Shown: positions 7,259-14,836 of the stretch, in pieces
Numbering within the stretch: position 1 is the first letter of the stretch
How the letters are laid out: every line of letters starts with the position of its first letter
Source of the DNA: Paucimonas lemoignei
Lineage (GTDB): Bacteria; Pseudomonadota; Gammaproteobacteria; Pseudomonadales; Pseudomonadaceae
DNA: 64,000 nt
Direction: 5' to 3'
Assembly (NCBI GenBank): GCA_900475325.1
Contig: LS483371.1
Span: 3,410,001-3,474,000, forward strand
Program-made: the position numbers and the translations under genes
The notes under the pieces: generated by a model
Seen by the model: the letters and a program-made list of their open reading frames with translations, nothing else
Told to the model about the DNA's origin: nothing
Database searches by the model: none

Positions 7259-8290
7259 TTACGCCTCGCTTACCTGAACAATCGTCTTACCAAAGTTGCG
7301 TCCCTTGAGCTGATCGATCAAGGCTTGCGGCGCAGTGTGCAATCCTTGGCTGATGTGCTCGCGGTAAATCAACTTGCCGTCGGCGATCCACTGCCCTGCT
7401 TCTTCAAGAAAATCAGCCAGCTGCTCTTCAGCGTATTCGGTCTGAATGAAACCACGCAGGGTCAGGCTCTTGCCCATGATCTGCGCCATCGTGTTGGACA
7501 GGCGATCAATGTTTTCCTGTGCTCCGGATGCCTTCTCATATTGAGAGATGACCCCGCAGACAGGCACGCGAGCGTAAGTATTCAAGAGCGGTAGCACCGC
7601 ATCCCACACCTTGCCGCCGACATTTTCAAAGTAGACGTCGATTCCGTTCGGGCAGGCTTTGGCCAGCTGTTCGGCGAAATCCTGCGCGTTGTGATCGACC
7701 ACGGCATCAAAGTGCAGCTCGTCTTTCACATAGGCCAGCTTCTGTGCGCCGGTGGTGATGCCTACTGTTCGGGCGCCACGCAGGCGTGCGATTTGTCCGA
7801 CCATTGAGCCGACCGGCCCGCTTGCGGCTGCAACCACAACCGTCTCGCCGGGTTGAGGTTTGCCTATGTTGCGCAGCCCCGCATAGGCCGTGAAGCCCGT
7901 CATTCCCAGCACGCCCAATGCAGTGGAAGGCGGTGCCGATTCTGGATCGAGCCTGCGCAGGCCGCTTCCATCGGAAATGGCGAAGCGTTTCCATCCGGAA
8001 AATGCCAGCACCCATTCACCCACCTTCCAATCCGGATGACGGGATTCCCTCACGCGTGAAACCGTTGCACCCACGATGACCTGATCGATCTCGATAGGCA
8101 CATGGTAGGACTTCTCGGTCCGCATCCACCAACGCATGTAGGGGTCGATTGAAAGGTAAATGGTTTCCAGAAGCACCTCGCCGTCCCGAGGGGTCGGAAC
8201 GGCGACATCCTCCAGACGCAGGTCGGTAGGTTTCAAATCCCCATCGGGACGCGCCGCTAGTACAACCTGCTGATTCAATAACTGGGTCAT
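7259..8290 (-). CDS. NADPH-dependent enal/enone (CurA-like) reductase, MDR superfamily
   Basis: The 343-residue zinc-independent medium-chain reductase resembles the curcumin/2-alkenal reductase group. The N-terminal GroES-like half contains LSIDPYMRWWM. A Rossmann half carries AAASGPVGSMVGQIARLRG, and VYFENVGG is typical of this clade. No zinc ligand cysteines are evident. Length matches the family. The ATG at 8290 has GGAG upstream. It is divergent from a TetR gene at 8427, and paired inverted repeats between them suggest TetR control in response to a reactive carbonyl or electrophile. Specific substrate unknown. Confidence 0.85.
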   Translation of the reverse strand: MTQLLNQQVVLAARPDGDLKPTDLRLEDVAVPTPRDGEVLLETIYLSIDPYMRWWMRTEKSYHVPIEIDQVIVGATVSRVRESRHPDWKVGEWVLAFSGWKRFAISDGSGLRRLDPESAPPSTALGVLGMTGFTAYAGLRNIGKPQPGETVVVAAASGPVGSMVGQIARLRGARTVGITTGAQKLAYVKDELHFDAVVDHNAQDFAEQLAKACPNGIDVYFENVGGKVWDAVLPLLNTYARVPVCGVISQYEKASGAQENIDRLSNTMAQIMGKSLTLRGFIQTEYAEEQLADFLEEAGQWIADGKLIYREHISQGLHTAPQALIDQLKGRNFGKTIVQVSEA

Positions 8291-8349
8291 AACATTCTCC
8301 TGCCTGTGGCTGATCAGCTTCCTTGGTACGAGGCACATCCTCGCACTTA

Positions 8350-8384
8350 CATACACCATGTATGCAATTAATGTATTAACATAC
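8350..8384. promoter_or_regulatory. Probable TetR operator between curA-like and tetR genes
   Basis: Two inverted repeats lie in the divergent spacer: CATAC-ACCAT-GTATG at 8350-8364 and GTAT-TAAC-ATAC at 8373-8384. Both reuse the same half-site CATAC/GTATG. Their position between the two starts fits simultaneous repression of both genes by the adjacent TetR protein. Confidence 0.55.
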
Positions 8385-8426
8385 GGAGTGCATGTCAATG
8401 CATCGATTATTCATGAGGAGAGCCCA

Positions 8427-9014
8427 ATGGCGCGGCAAAAACGTGCAGATATGATTTCGGCAACACGCAGCAAGCTCATCGCAGCTGGCCGAAAAGCGTT
8501 CGCAGAGAAGGGTTACGCTGAGACCGCCATGGAGGATCTGACGGCGGATGCAGAATTGACGCGCGGCGCGCTGTACCACCATTTCGGTGGCAAGAAAGGT
8601 TTGCTAGAGGCGGTGATTGCGCAGATCGATGAAGAGTCATCTTTACGATTACGGGCGGTCGTTGAACAGGCCGGTACGCCATGGGAGGGTTTCGTTGAAG
8701 AAAGCGTCGAGTGGATCAAGCTGGCACTCGAACCGGAAATTCAACGCATCGTTCTACTGGATGGCCCGGCCGTGCTGGGCGACCCGGCGCGGGCAGCCAG
8801 CCAGAGTGCTTGTCTGCTCAGCACCATGCACAGCATCCAGGCACTGATCGATCAAAACGTCATCAAACCGGTGGATGCGCAGGCGACTGCCTACCTCGTT
8901 AACGGCGCCGCTTTGAATGCGTCGTTATGGATCGCCGGCTCGGACGATCCACAGCTGGCGTCGACACAAGCAATCGCCAGCTTTCGTGTTTTGCTGTCAG
9001 GGCTGCTGCGATAG
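8427..9014 (+). CDS. TetR-family transcriptional repressor
   Basis: The 195-residue protein has an N-terminal TetR helix-turn-helix at about residues 12-58 (AFAEKGYAETAMEDLTADAE, then LTRGALYHHFGGKKGLLEAV). A helical ligand/dimer domain follows with the ALEPEIQRIVLLDGPAVLG segment common in Pseudomonas TetR regulators. The ATG at 8427 has GAGGAG six bases upstream; the longer frame from 8358 would begin inside the operator region. It is divergent from the CurA-like reductase and probably represses it and itself. Confidence 0.88.
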   Translation: MARQKRADMISATRSKLIAAGRKAFAEKGYAETAMEDLTADAELTRGALYHHFGGKKGLLEAVIAQIDEESSLRLRAVVEQAGTPWEGFVEESVEWIKLALEPEIQRIVLLDGPAVLGDPARAASQSACLLSTMHSIQALIDQNVIKPVDAQATAYLVNGAALNASLWIAGSDDPQLASTQAIASFRVLLSGLLR

Positions 9015-9147
9015 GCGTGTGGCGGCAGGAAGCCGAGCTCGAGTAACGTTCTGGATAGACCGCACGCTTGAATGTCAGCATCGTTAGCGTTGTCAGCTCA
9101 GACTATTGGGAATAACGTGTGAAAAACCAATCCGGGGCAAGTCATTC

Positions 9148-9588
9148 GTGAATGAGAAAATAAAGTGGCCTTTAACCCTCTACTTTGATGGTGAATGCCC
9201 ACTCTGCGCCCGTGAAATCAAAATACTGCGAACCCGGGCTACACCGGATCGCCTTCAGTTTGTTGATATCAGTGATGAAGCCTTCGACGCCGGATCTGTA
9301 GGATTCACACGTGAAGATATGGAGTCATCCCTCCACGCCTCGTTTGAAGATGGAACCTGGGTCAAAGGGCTGGACGCGACACTCTGGAGTTGGCGAGCAG
9401 CCGGTCTCGGTGCCTGGGCTGCACCGTTGTCATGGCGATTGACCAGACCGTTACTCAACATCGGCTATCGTCTTTTTTGCCGCTGGCGTCCGCACTTGGC
9501 GTGGTTGCCCCATCCAGACGGCAGCGCTCGGTGTCGAAGCGAAAGCTGTGAAGTTCCCGAAAAAGACCGCGCTTCGCACGACCGGTGA
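9148..9588 (+). CDS. DCC-family thiol-disulfide oxidoreductase-like protein (DUF393)
   Basis: The protein of about 146 residues carries the family motif LYFDGECPLCAREI near its start, in which DxxCPLC gives a thioredoxin-like CxxC pair. VDISDEAF, KGLDATLWSWRA and a C-terminal RLFCRWRPHLAWL segment follow, as usual for DUF393. The start is uncertain. A GTG at 9148 with GGGG about ten bases upstream gives a compact protein; a TTG at 9106 is also in frame. It is a single gene between the TetR and MerR genes. Proposed redox activity comes from family resemblance only. Confidence 0.75.
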   Translation: MNEKIKWPLTLYFDGECPLCAREIKILRTRATPDRLQFVDISDEAFDAGSVGFTREDMESSLHASFEDGTWVKGLDATLWSWRAAGLGAWAAPLSWRLTRPLLNIGYRLFCRWRPHLAWLPHPDGSARCRSESCEVPEKDRASHDR

Positions 9589-9689
9589 CTTCAGGATATA
9601 GACTTCAATACTGCCCCTGGTCCTCACGCTGCTTTTGAGCCCCCTGCTCTTCGTGATCCGTCTGCAATCTGAACCATTAAAGAACATGC

Positions 9690-9720
9690 TTGACTTAGAG
9701 TGCGCTCCAAGTCGTAACGT
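9690..9720 (+). promoter_or_regulatory. MerR-type promoter with long spacer
   Basis: TTGACT at 9690-9695 (-35) and TAACGT at 9715-9720 (-10-like) are separated by 19 bases. The spacer region contains the imperfect palindrome ACTTAGAGTG/CGCTCCAAGT. A 19-20 base spacer carrying a dyad is the hallmark of promoters activated by MerR-family proteins by DNA distortion. It lies just upstream of the merR gene at 9747, so it is probably autoregulated and also drives the overlapping downstream gene. Confidence 0.65.
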
Positions 9721-9746
9721 GTTTGTGTCTGGACGAAAAGGTGCTT

Positions 9747-10160
9747 ATGAAGATAGGAGAATTGGCAAAGCGCTCAGGGCTTTCAACTCATACGATTCGT
9801 TACTACGAAAAGATCGGCTTACTGCCTTATGCCGAGCGTGACAGTTCAAGTCAGCGTGACTACGACCCCTCCATCATGGTCTGGATCGAGTTTCTGGGTC
9901 GCCTGAAAACCACCGGGATGCCGATCCGGGACATGCTGCGCTACGCAACCTTGCGCGAGCTTGGCGTAGAAACGGAGGTTGAGCGCTGCACGATGCTTGA
10001 ACAACATCGTGAGACGGTACGCGCCCACGCCAAAGAAATTGCTGAATGCCTGCTCGTCCTCGACAGCAAGATTTCCGGTTACGTCGACCAAACGCAGAGG
10101 ATTAATAGCTATGACACACACCCACCCGCACGAAAACGAAAGTCGCCTGGAACGAGGTAA
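9747..10160 (+). CDS. MerR-family transcriptional regulator
   Basis: The 137-residue regulator begins MKIGELAKRSGLSTHTIRYY, the canonical MerR winged-helix start. EKIGLLPYAERDSSSQRDYD and a dimerisation coiled coil from about residue 75 (LEQHRETVRAHAKEIAECLL) follow. It lacks the paired cysteines of metal sensors, so an organic or redox effector is more likely. The ATG at 9747 has an AAAGG site upstream. Its last 50 bases overlap the start of the CMD-family gene, so the two are cotranscribed and probably translationally coupled. Confidence 0.87.
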   Translation: MKIGELAKRSGLSTHTIRYYEKIGLLPYAERDSSSQRDYDPSIMVWIEFLGRLKTTGMPIRDMLRYATLRELGVETEVERCTMLEQHRETVRAHAKEIAECLLVLDSKISGYVDQTQRINSYDTHPPARKRKSPGTR

Positions 10161-10530
10161 GCGTGCACTGGCCGAGATAGATGGCGAAGCTGGACACAAG
10201 GTCGTCGCGGCGCTCGCGGATATTGCTCCGGACTTTGCGACCTATCTGTTCGAGTTTCCCTTCGGAGATATTTATTCACGGCCTGGCTTGAGTCTGCGGG
10301 ATCGTGAAATTGCGACGGTCGCAGCACTGGCAGCGATGGGCACGGCTACTCCTCAATTGAAAGTACACATAGAGGCGGCTCTGAACGTCGGCGTGTCGCA
10401 AGAGGAAATCACCGAGATCCTAATGCAGATGGCCGTTTACGCAGGTTTTCCTGCAGCGCTTAACGGTTTGTTTGCTGCTAAAGAGGTCTTCTCCACACTA
10501 TCTCCCCCTCCCCCAACGATAGGCGTTTAG
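10111..10530 (+). CDS. Carboxymuconolactone decarboxylase (CMD)-fold protein
   Basis: The 139-residue protein matches the CMD/AhpD-like helical fold: an N-terminal His-rich tail, FEFPFGDIYSRPGLSLRDRE, then the core IATVAALAAMGTATPQLKVH and EITEILMQMAVYAGFPAALN. The CxxC pair of the peroxidase AhpD is absent, so this is the gamma-CMD-like group of COG0599. The ATG at 10111 has CAGAGG upstream and lies inside the 3' end of merR. As a MerR-coupled gene it may act in oxidation or aromatic stress; no ring-cleavage genes are nearby, so a role in protocatechuate catabolism is unlikely. Confidence 0.8.
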   Translation: MTHTHPHENESRLERGKRALAEIDGEAGHKVVAALADIAPDFATYLFEFPFGDIYSRPGLSLRDREIATVAALAAMGTATPQLKVHIEAALNVGVSQEEITEILMQMAVYAGFPAALNGLFAAKEVFSTLSPPPPTIGV

Positions 10531-10550
10531 TCAGGCACTGGCGCAAAGCC

Positions 10551-11474
10551 CTAGGTGTCATTACTTTCAGCTTCGCCTGTCGCGGGCTCCCTCAAGACTT
10601 CAATAAACGCCTGTAACCCTGAAGGGATATGGCGATGCCCCGGATAATATAAAAATAATCCGGGGATTGGCGGGCACCAGTCTTCCAGAACTTTCAGAAG
10701 TCGCGAGTCCGCCAAAGCTCGCGAGGCTACGCGCTCGAGTACATAAGCGATGCCAAGTCCGGAAATGGCGGCCTCGGCCATGATTTCCGGGCTATCGAGG
10801 GTCAACTGGCAGACGGGATCAATGGTCCTTGACTGCCCATGTTTTTCGAATTCCCATCGATAAGGTTTACCACTTGGCATTCGGATACCGATGCACTGAT
10901 GGCCAAGCAGGTCATCCGGGGTCAACGGGAGTGAACGCGTCCTGAGGTAATCCGGAGACGCGACGGTTATAAACCGAATCTGCGGGCCTATGGGGACGGC
11001 AATCATGTCTTGAGGAATTGACTCGCCCAAACGGATGCCCGCGTCAAAGCCGTTGGCAACGATGTCAACGAAGCGACCATCGGTGACAAGGTCGACTGAC
11101 ATCTGCGGGAAACGTTGCAGGAATATCGGCAGAGCACCCTCCATCAAAACGCGGGCAGCCTGGTCGCTTGCGTTGATGCGCAGGGTGCCACTTGGAAGGT
11201 CCCGATACTCATTGACTTCATCGACCGCCAGCGCGAATTCTCGCAACACCGGCTTCAACCGACCCAGCAGGCGCTCACCCGCTGGCGTAGGAGAGACGCT
11301 GCGCGTGGTGCGATTGAGTAAACGAACCCCGAGCCTTGCCTCAAGTGTTCTCATCAAATGGCTCAGCGTGGACGCCGATAAACCCAATTCATCCGCTGCT
11401 TTACGGAAGCTTCGGTGAGCAACGATCAGCGCCAGAGCACGGACATCAGTGAGTGAAAGGGGCAGTTCATTCAT
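10551..11474 (-). CDS. LysR-family transcriptional regulator
   Basis: The 307-residue regulator has an N-terminal helix-turn-helix (SFRKAADELGLSASTLSHLM, then LEARLGVRLLNRTTRSVSPT) and a LysR substrate domain from about residue 90 (GTLRINASDQAARVL, GIRLGESIPQDMIAVPIGP). The start at 11474 aligns with the family N-terminus. It belongs to the large CrgA-like subgroup that often controls adjacent SDRs. It is divergent from the SDR gene at 11586, its probable target. Confidence 0.9.
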   Translation of the reverse strand: MNELPLSLTDVRALALIVAHRSFRKAADELGLSASTLSHLMRTLEARLGVRLLNRTTRSVSPTPAGERLLGRLKPVLREFALAVDEVNEYRDLPSGTLRINASDQAARVLMEGALPIFLQRFPQMSVDLVTDGRFVDIVANGFDAGIRLGESIPQDMIAVPIGPQIRFITVASPDYLRTRSLPLTPDDLLGHQCIGIRMPSGKPYRWEFEKHGQSRTIDPVCQLTLDSPEIMAEAAISGLGIAYVLERVASRALADSRLLKVLEDWCPPIPGLFLYYPGHRHIPSGLQAFIEVLREPATGEAESNDT

Positions 11475-11585
11475 GGCTATTTTTCATCACCTCATCCATA
11501 TTCTGCTCGATAGTAACAGCAGTTCCGCGCGCTTAGGATGAGTCCCATGCCAGCCAACCCGGCTTGCCATGAGGAGAACACACCG

Positions 11586-12413
11586 ATGAATAAAACCTGG
11601 TTAGTCACTGGCAGCTCGTCCGGCATTGGCTTGGCAGTCGTTGAGCAACTGCTGGAACGAGGGGATCGCGTGGCGGCTACGTTGCGTAAACCTGGCGCAC
11701 TTAGTCACTTGAAACAGCGCTACGGCGAACAGCTGTGGACAGCTGAACTGGATGTAAACGACACCTCCGCCATTCGGGATGTCGTTAACCGTGCATTCAC
11801 AGAACTGGGGCGCATTGATGTCGTGGTCAGCAGCGCAGGCTACGCATTATTCGGTGCCGCAGAGGAATGCAGTGACGAACAAATCGATCAGCAATTGCAA
11901 ACTAACCTGGTCGGATCAATCCAGCTGATTCGCGCGTGCCTGCCTTTCCTGCGTCGACAAGGGGGCGGTCGAATTCTGCAAGTATCGTCGGAGGGCGGCC
12001 AGCTGGCTTATCCCAACTTCAGCTTTTACCACGCCAGCAAATGGGCCATTGAGGGCTTTGTCGAATCAGTCGCGCAGGAGGTTGCGCCCTTTGGCATTCA
12101 GTTCACCCTTGTAGAGCCAGGCCCGACTCGCACCAACTTTGCTGCGGCCTTGGTCAGCCCTCCGGTGATGGCTGAATACGAGCACACGCCTGCCGGCGAC
12201 GTGCGTAGAGCAGTCGCCAGTGGTGCTTTCCCTCTGACCGGAGATCCGCAGAAAATGGCCAAAGCCATGCTTGAGATAGCCGAAGTCAGTCCAGCGCCAA
12301 AGCGCCTGCTGTTAGGCAGCGGTGCTTATGAGCGTGTCCGCACAGTGCTGATCCAGCGAGTGGAAGAGCTTGAGCAGTACAAGGCAATTGCGATGGGCAC
12401 CGAGATCGACTGA
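11586..12413 (+). CDS. Short-chain dehydrogenase/reductase (classical SDR)
   Basis: The 275-residue SDR has MNKTWLVTGSSSGIGLAVVE at its N-terminus (TGxxxGIG cofactor loop), NVSS-equivalent LQVSSEGGQ and the catalytic YHASKWA pair. An Asp (DVND) follows the second strand. SSAG replaces the usual NNAG. The C-terminal tail has a PAPKRLLLGSGAYERV segment seen in the retinol-dehydrogenase-like SDR subgroup. The ATG at 11586 has GAGGAG upstream. It is divergent from a LysR gene. Substrate unknown. Confidence 0.87.
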   Translation: MNKTWLVTGSSSGIGLAVVEQLLERGDRVAATLRKPGALSHLKQRYGEQLWTAELDVNDTSAIRDVVNRAFTELGRIDVVVSSAGYALFGAAEECSDEQIDQQLQTNLVGSIQLIRACLPFLRRQGGGRILQVSSEGGQLAYPNFSFYHASKWAIEGFVESVAQEVAPFGIQFTLVEPGPTRTNFAAALVSPPVMAEYEHTPAGDVRRAVASGAFPLTGDPQKMAKAMLEIAEVSPAPKRLLLGSGAYERVRTVLIQRVEELEQYKAIAMGTEID

Positions 12414-12544
12414 GTTAGGTTCGGGGCGTTGCAACGGCTATCGGCGGACTCTGGCACGCCGCCAAGGAAATTGCTTGATCAAGCGGGCGTCTTTTCAGTC
12501 CACCTGGGGACGTTCAGATAGTAGTAGATGTGTACATCCCAGCC

Positions 12545-12700
12545 TCAGGGGATCAGCAAAATCGAGCCGGTATGCTTGCGAGCCGCGATGGCTTCGTGGC
12601 GTATCTGCACTTGCTCGCGGGACGGAGACTCCAGATCGGAGGTTTCGTGATTCAGAACTGCGGGTGTTCCTTGCTGGTAAATCCGGATGCGTTGAGTCAT
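12545..12700 (-). pseudogene. Quinone oxidoreductase (QOR-type) N-terminal remnant
   Basis: Reading the minus strand from the ATG at 12700 gives MTQRIRIYQQGTPAVLNHET followed by a QVQIRHEAIAA segment. This is the opening of a zinc-independent quinone oxidoreductase. After about 40 residues the homology breaks off and a TGA occurs at 12545-12547. No continuation of the enzyme is visible to the left as far as 12414. It lies head-to-tail downstream of the SDR gene at 12811-13560 and is probably the decayed second gene of that unit. The rest of the 12414-12810 gap shows no other gene. Confidence 0.6.
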
Positions 12701-12810
12701 GACGGCCTCGTAATTGGAATTCTAAAAGCGTGGAATTGAATGCCGAAGGTCAGCAGTGCCGCGCAGCGGGGGCGTCGGCATTGCCAATCGGATCGATGAG
12801 TTCGGAGCTT

Positions 12811-13560
12811 TCAGGCGCTCTGGCCGCCATCGACGTTAAGAGTGGCGCCCGTGATATAGGAAGCCTCAGGGCCAGCCAGGAAGGACACGGCAGCGGCGAT
12901 ATCTTCTGGCTGACCGTAACGCCCCAGCGCTGCCAGGCCCGCCAGGAACGGCGCGTGATCGGCGGTGTCTGGGTTCATCTCAGTGTTGATCGCACCAGGT
13001 TGAATGACATTCACCGTAATGTTGCGAGGCCCCAGATCTCGAGCCCAACCGCGGCTGTAAGCAGCCACCGCGGCCTTGGTCGCCACATAGTCGGCAGCAC
13101 CCGGAAACGGCACGTGGTCGGCGCCGGTCGTGCCCAGAGAAATAATTCGCCCGCCATCATTCATCAAGCCGACCGCCGCGCGGACAGCCGTCACCACGCC
13201 GCCGACGTTTACCGCTTGCTGGCGGTCGAACGCTGCGATGTCAGCATCAGGGTCACTGACGTGGCCGGTGACAAAAACCCCGGCGCTGTTGATCAGGATA
13301 TCCAGACGACCGAAGTGTTGATGGACCTGTTTGACCAGTGCAGTCACTTGCGCGGTATCGCCTTGATCGGCCTGGACGGCCAGCGCCTGCACACTGTGCC
13401 GTTCAATGTCCGCAACGACCAGTTGCGCCTGCTCAGAAGATTTCGCGTAGCTGAACGCGACATGAGCGCCGTCAGCGGCCAGACGCCTTGCAATGGCGGC
13501 ACCAATGCCGCGAGAGCCGCCGGTTACCAGTGCTACTTTGCCTTGAAGTTGCTGAGCCAT
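12811..13560 (-). CDS. Short-chain dehydrogenase/reductase (FabG-like)
   Basis: The 249-residue SDR carries GKVALVTGGSRGIGAAIARR, NSAG, DYVATKAA with the catalytic Tyr and Lys, and the C-terminal SYITGATLNVDGG typical of FabG-like enzymes. The catalytic Ser position (13 before Tyr) appears to be Thr, in SLGTTG. This can still work but is unusual. The ATG at 13560 has GGAG upstream. It is divergent from the LysR gene at 13721 and followed by a quinone oxidoreductase remnant, suggesting a former two-gene oxidoreductase unit. Confidence 0.87.
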   Translation of the reverse strand: MAQQLQGKVALVTGGSRGIGAAIARRLAADGAHVAFSYAKSSEQAQLVVADIERHSVQALAVQADQGDTAQVTALVKQVHQHFGRLDILINSAGVFVTGHVSDPDADIAAFDRQQAVNVGGVVTAVRAAVGLMNDGGRIISLGTTGADHVPFPGAADYVATKAAVAAYSRGWARDLGPRNITVNVIQPGAINTEMNPDTADHAPFLAGLAALGRYGQPEDIAAAVSFLAGPEASYITGATLNVDGGQSA

Positions 13561-13628
13561 GTGTTTGATCTCCACTTGGAGCCAATCGGAATGAGTGGCT
13601 TCGTTTCGTTGAGATCAATTTAAGTGAT

Positions 13629-13651
13629 AGCTAACGCGGGATAAATTAGCT
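13629..13651. promoter_or_regulatory. LysR-type binding site (AGCTAA-N11-TTAGCT)
   Basis: A perfect six-base inverted repeat with an 11-base gap lies in the divergent spacer between the SDR (start 13560) and the LysR gene (start 13721). Size and symmetry fit a LysR recognition site serving both promoters. Confidence 0.6.
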
Positions 13652-13720
13652 AAAAAGAACACCACTGTTCCTTAATACGGGCTAATAAACATATCTCCCA
13701 TTCGCCGGGTCAGTTATCAC

Positions 13721-14626
13721 GTGGACTATTTCACCGCAGTCAAAGCGTTTATTCAGGTGGTTGAAGCAGGAAGCTTCGTCAAGGCGGCGCAGACGATGAG
13801 CCTGCCGCGCAACACCGTCACCAAGCACATCCAGTCGCTTGAAGGTCATCTGCGCGTGAAGCTGCTTAACCGCACCACACGACGCATTTCGCTCACCAAT
13901 GATGGAACCGCTTATTACGAGCGCATGGTGCGGGTGGTCGATCAATGGCTGGAAGCCGAGTCGGACCTGGCCAGCGCCCAGGCGCGCCCCCACGGCCGCT
14001 TGCGTGTAGACATGGGCTCGACCATGGCGACGATGCTGGTGTTGCCTGCGCTGCCGCAATTTCACAAGCGCTACCCAGAGCTGCAACTGGACATTGGGGT
14101 GAGCGACAGGCCCGTCGATCTGCTGGGCGACCGAGTAGACTGCGTCATTCGCGGCGGTACGCTGAACGATCCGTCGCTGATCGCCAGACGCCTGGGCAGC
14201 CTCACGTTTGTCACGTGCGCCACACCGGAGTACCTCGCCCACCATGGCACGCCGCTGCACCCCGGCGACCTGGAAACTGGCCACCAGATGGTTCGTTACT
14301 TTTTTGCAGGGACTAACCGGCAGCTGCCCGTGGAGTTTGTCAGAGGGGATGAGCGCATCACGGTTGATGCACCTTACTTCGTCTCGGTAAACGACTCAAA
14401 TGCCCTGCTTGCGGCCGCGTTGGCGGGTATGGGTGTCTTACAAACGCTGAGGTTCATGGCAGAACCCCACTTCCAGTCCGGGGCGTTGGTTCAACTGCTG
14501 GAGGACTGGTCGCTGGAGCCGAACCCGATCTACATCGTCTATTCACCCAACCGCCATTTGAGTGCTCGCGTGAGGGTGTTCGTTCAATGGCTTATCGAGC
14601 TGTTTGAAGCTAAGGGATTGCGCTGA
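13721..14626 (+). CDS. LysR-family transcriptional regulator
   Basis: The 301-residue regulator starts at a GTG (VDYFTAVKAFIQVVEAGSFV), the standard position for this LysR clade. The helix-turn-helix contains KAAQTMSLPRNTVTKHIQSL, then LNRTTRRISLT. The effector domain runs from about residue 88, with GSLTFVTCATPEYL. It is divergent from the SDR at 12811-13560, with an inverted-repeat site between them. It probably regulates that gene. Confidence 0.9.
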   Translation: MDYFTAVKAFIQVVEAGSFVKAAQTMSLPRNTVTKHIQSLEGHLRVKLLNRTTRRISLTNDGTAYYERMVRVVDQWLEAESDLASAQARPHGRLRVDMGSTMATMLVLPALPQFHKRYPELQLDIGVSDRPVDLLGDRVDCVIRGGTLNDPSLIARRLGSLTFVTCATPEYLAHHGTPLHPGDLETGHQMVRYFFAGTNRQLPVEFVRGDERITVDAPYFVSVNDSNALLAAALAGMGVLQTLRFMAEPHFQSGALVQLLEDWSLEPNPIYIVYSPNRHLSARVRVFVQWLIELFEAKGLR

Positions 14627-14754
14627 CGGCTTTGCGTACGAGCTTCAAGAGAGCTCACGTCAGACAGCAATGATGGAGCGGCCTACCCCCAACATAGTTC
14701 AAGGGCCCCCTTATCCCGGCCGCGTCCTTACTGTTCACCCATCCCTGGCTCATG

Positions 14755-14807
14755 GATGAAATACGCCCGACAGCTTTCCAGGCTCAACAGCAAGAACCCT
14801 GTCGCGG
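14755..14807 (+). repeat. 53-base direct repeat, copy 1
   Basis: This segment matches 21307-21359 at 47 of 53 positions in the same orientation (shared core CAACAGCAAGAACC). It lies 30 bases beyond the end of the RND pump gene, and its partner lies 65 bases beyond the end of the outer-membrane factor gene, so the pair brackets the whole efflux module. Its nature is unknown. Confidence 0.7.
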
Positions 14808-14836
14808 TCGCATGCCAACCCAGCTGGCGGCTCAGG

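Noticed and set aside
12370..12739. Two small plus-strand frames in the 12.4-12.8 kb gap
   Set aside because: No ribosome sites or family patterns. The minus strand instead holds a quinone oxidoreductase remnant at this place.
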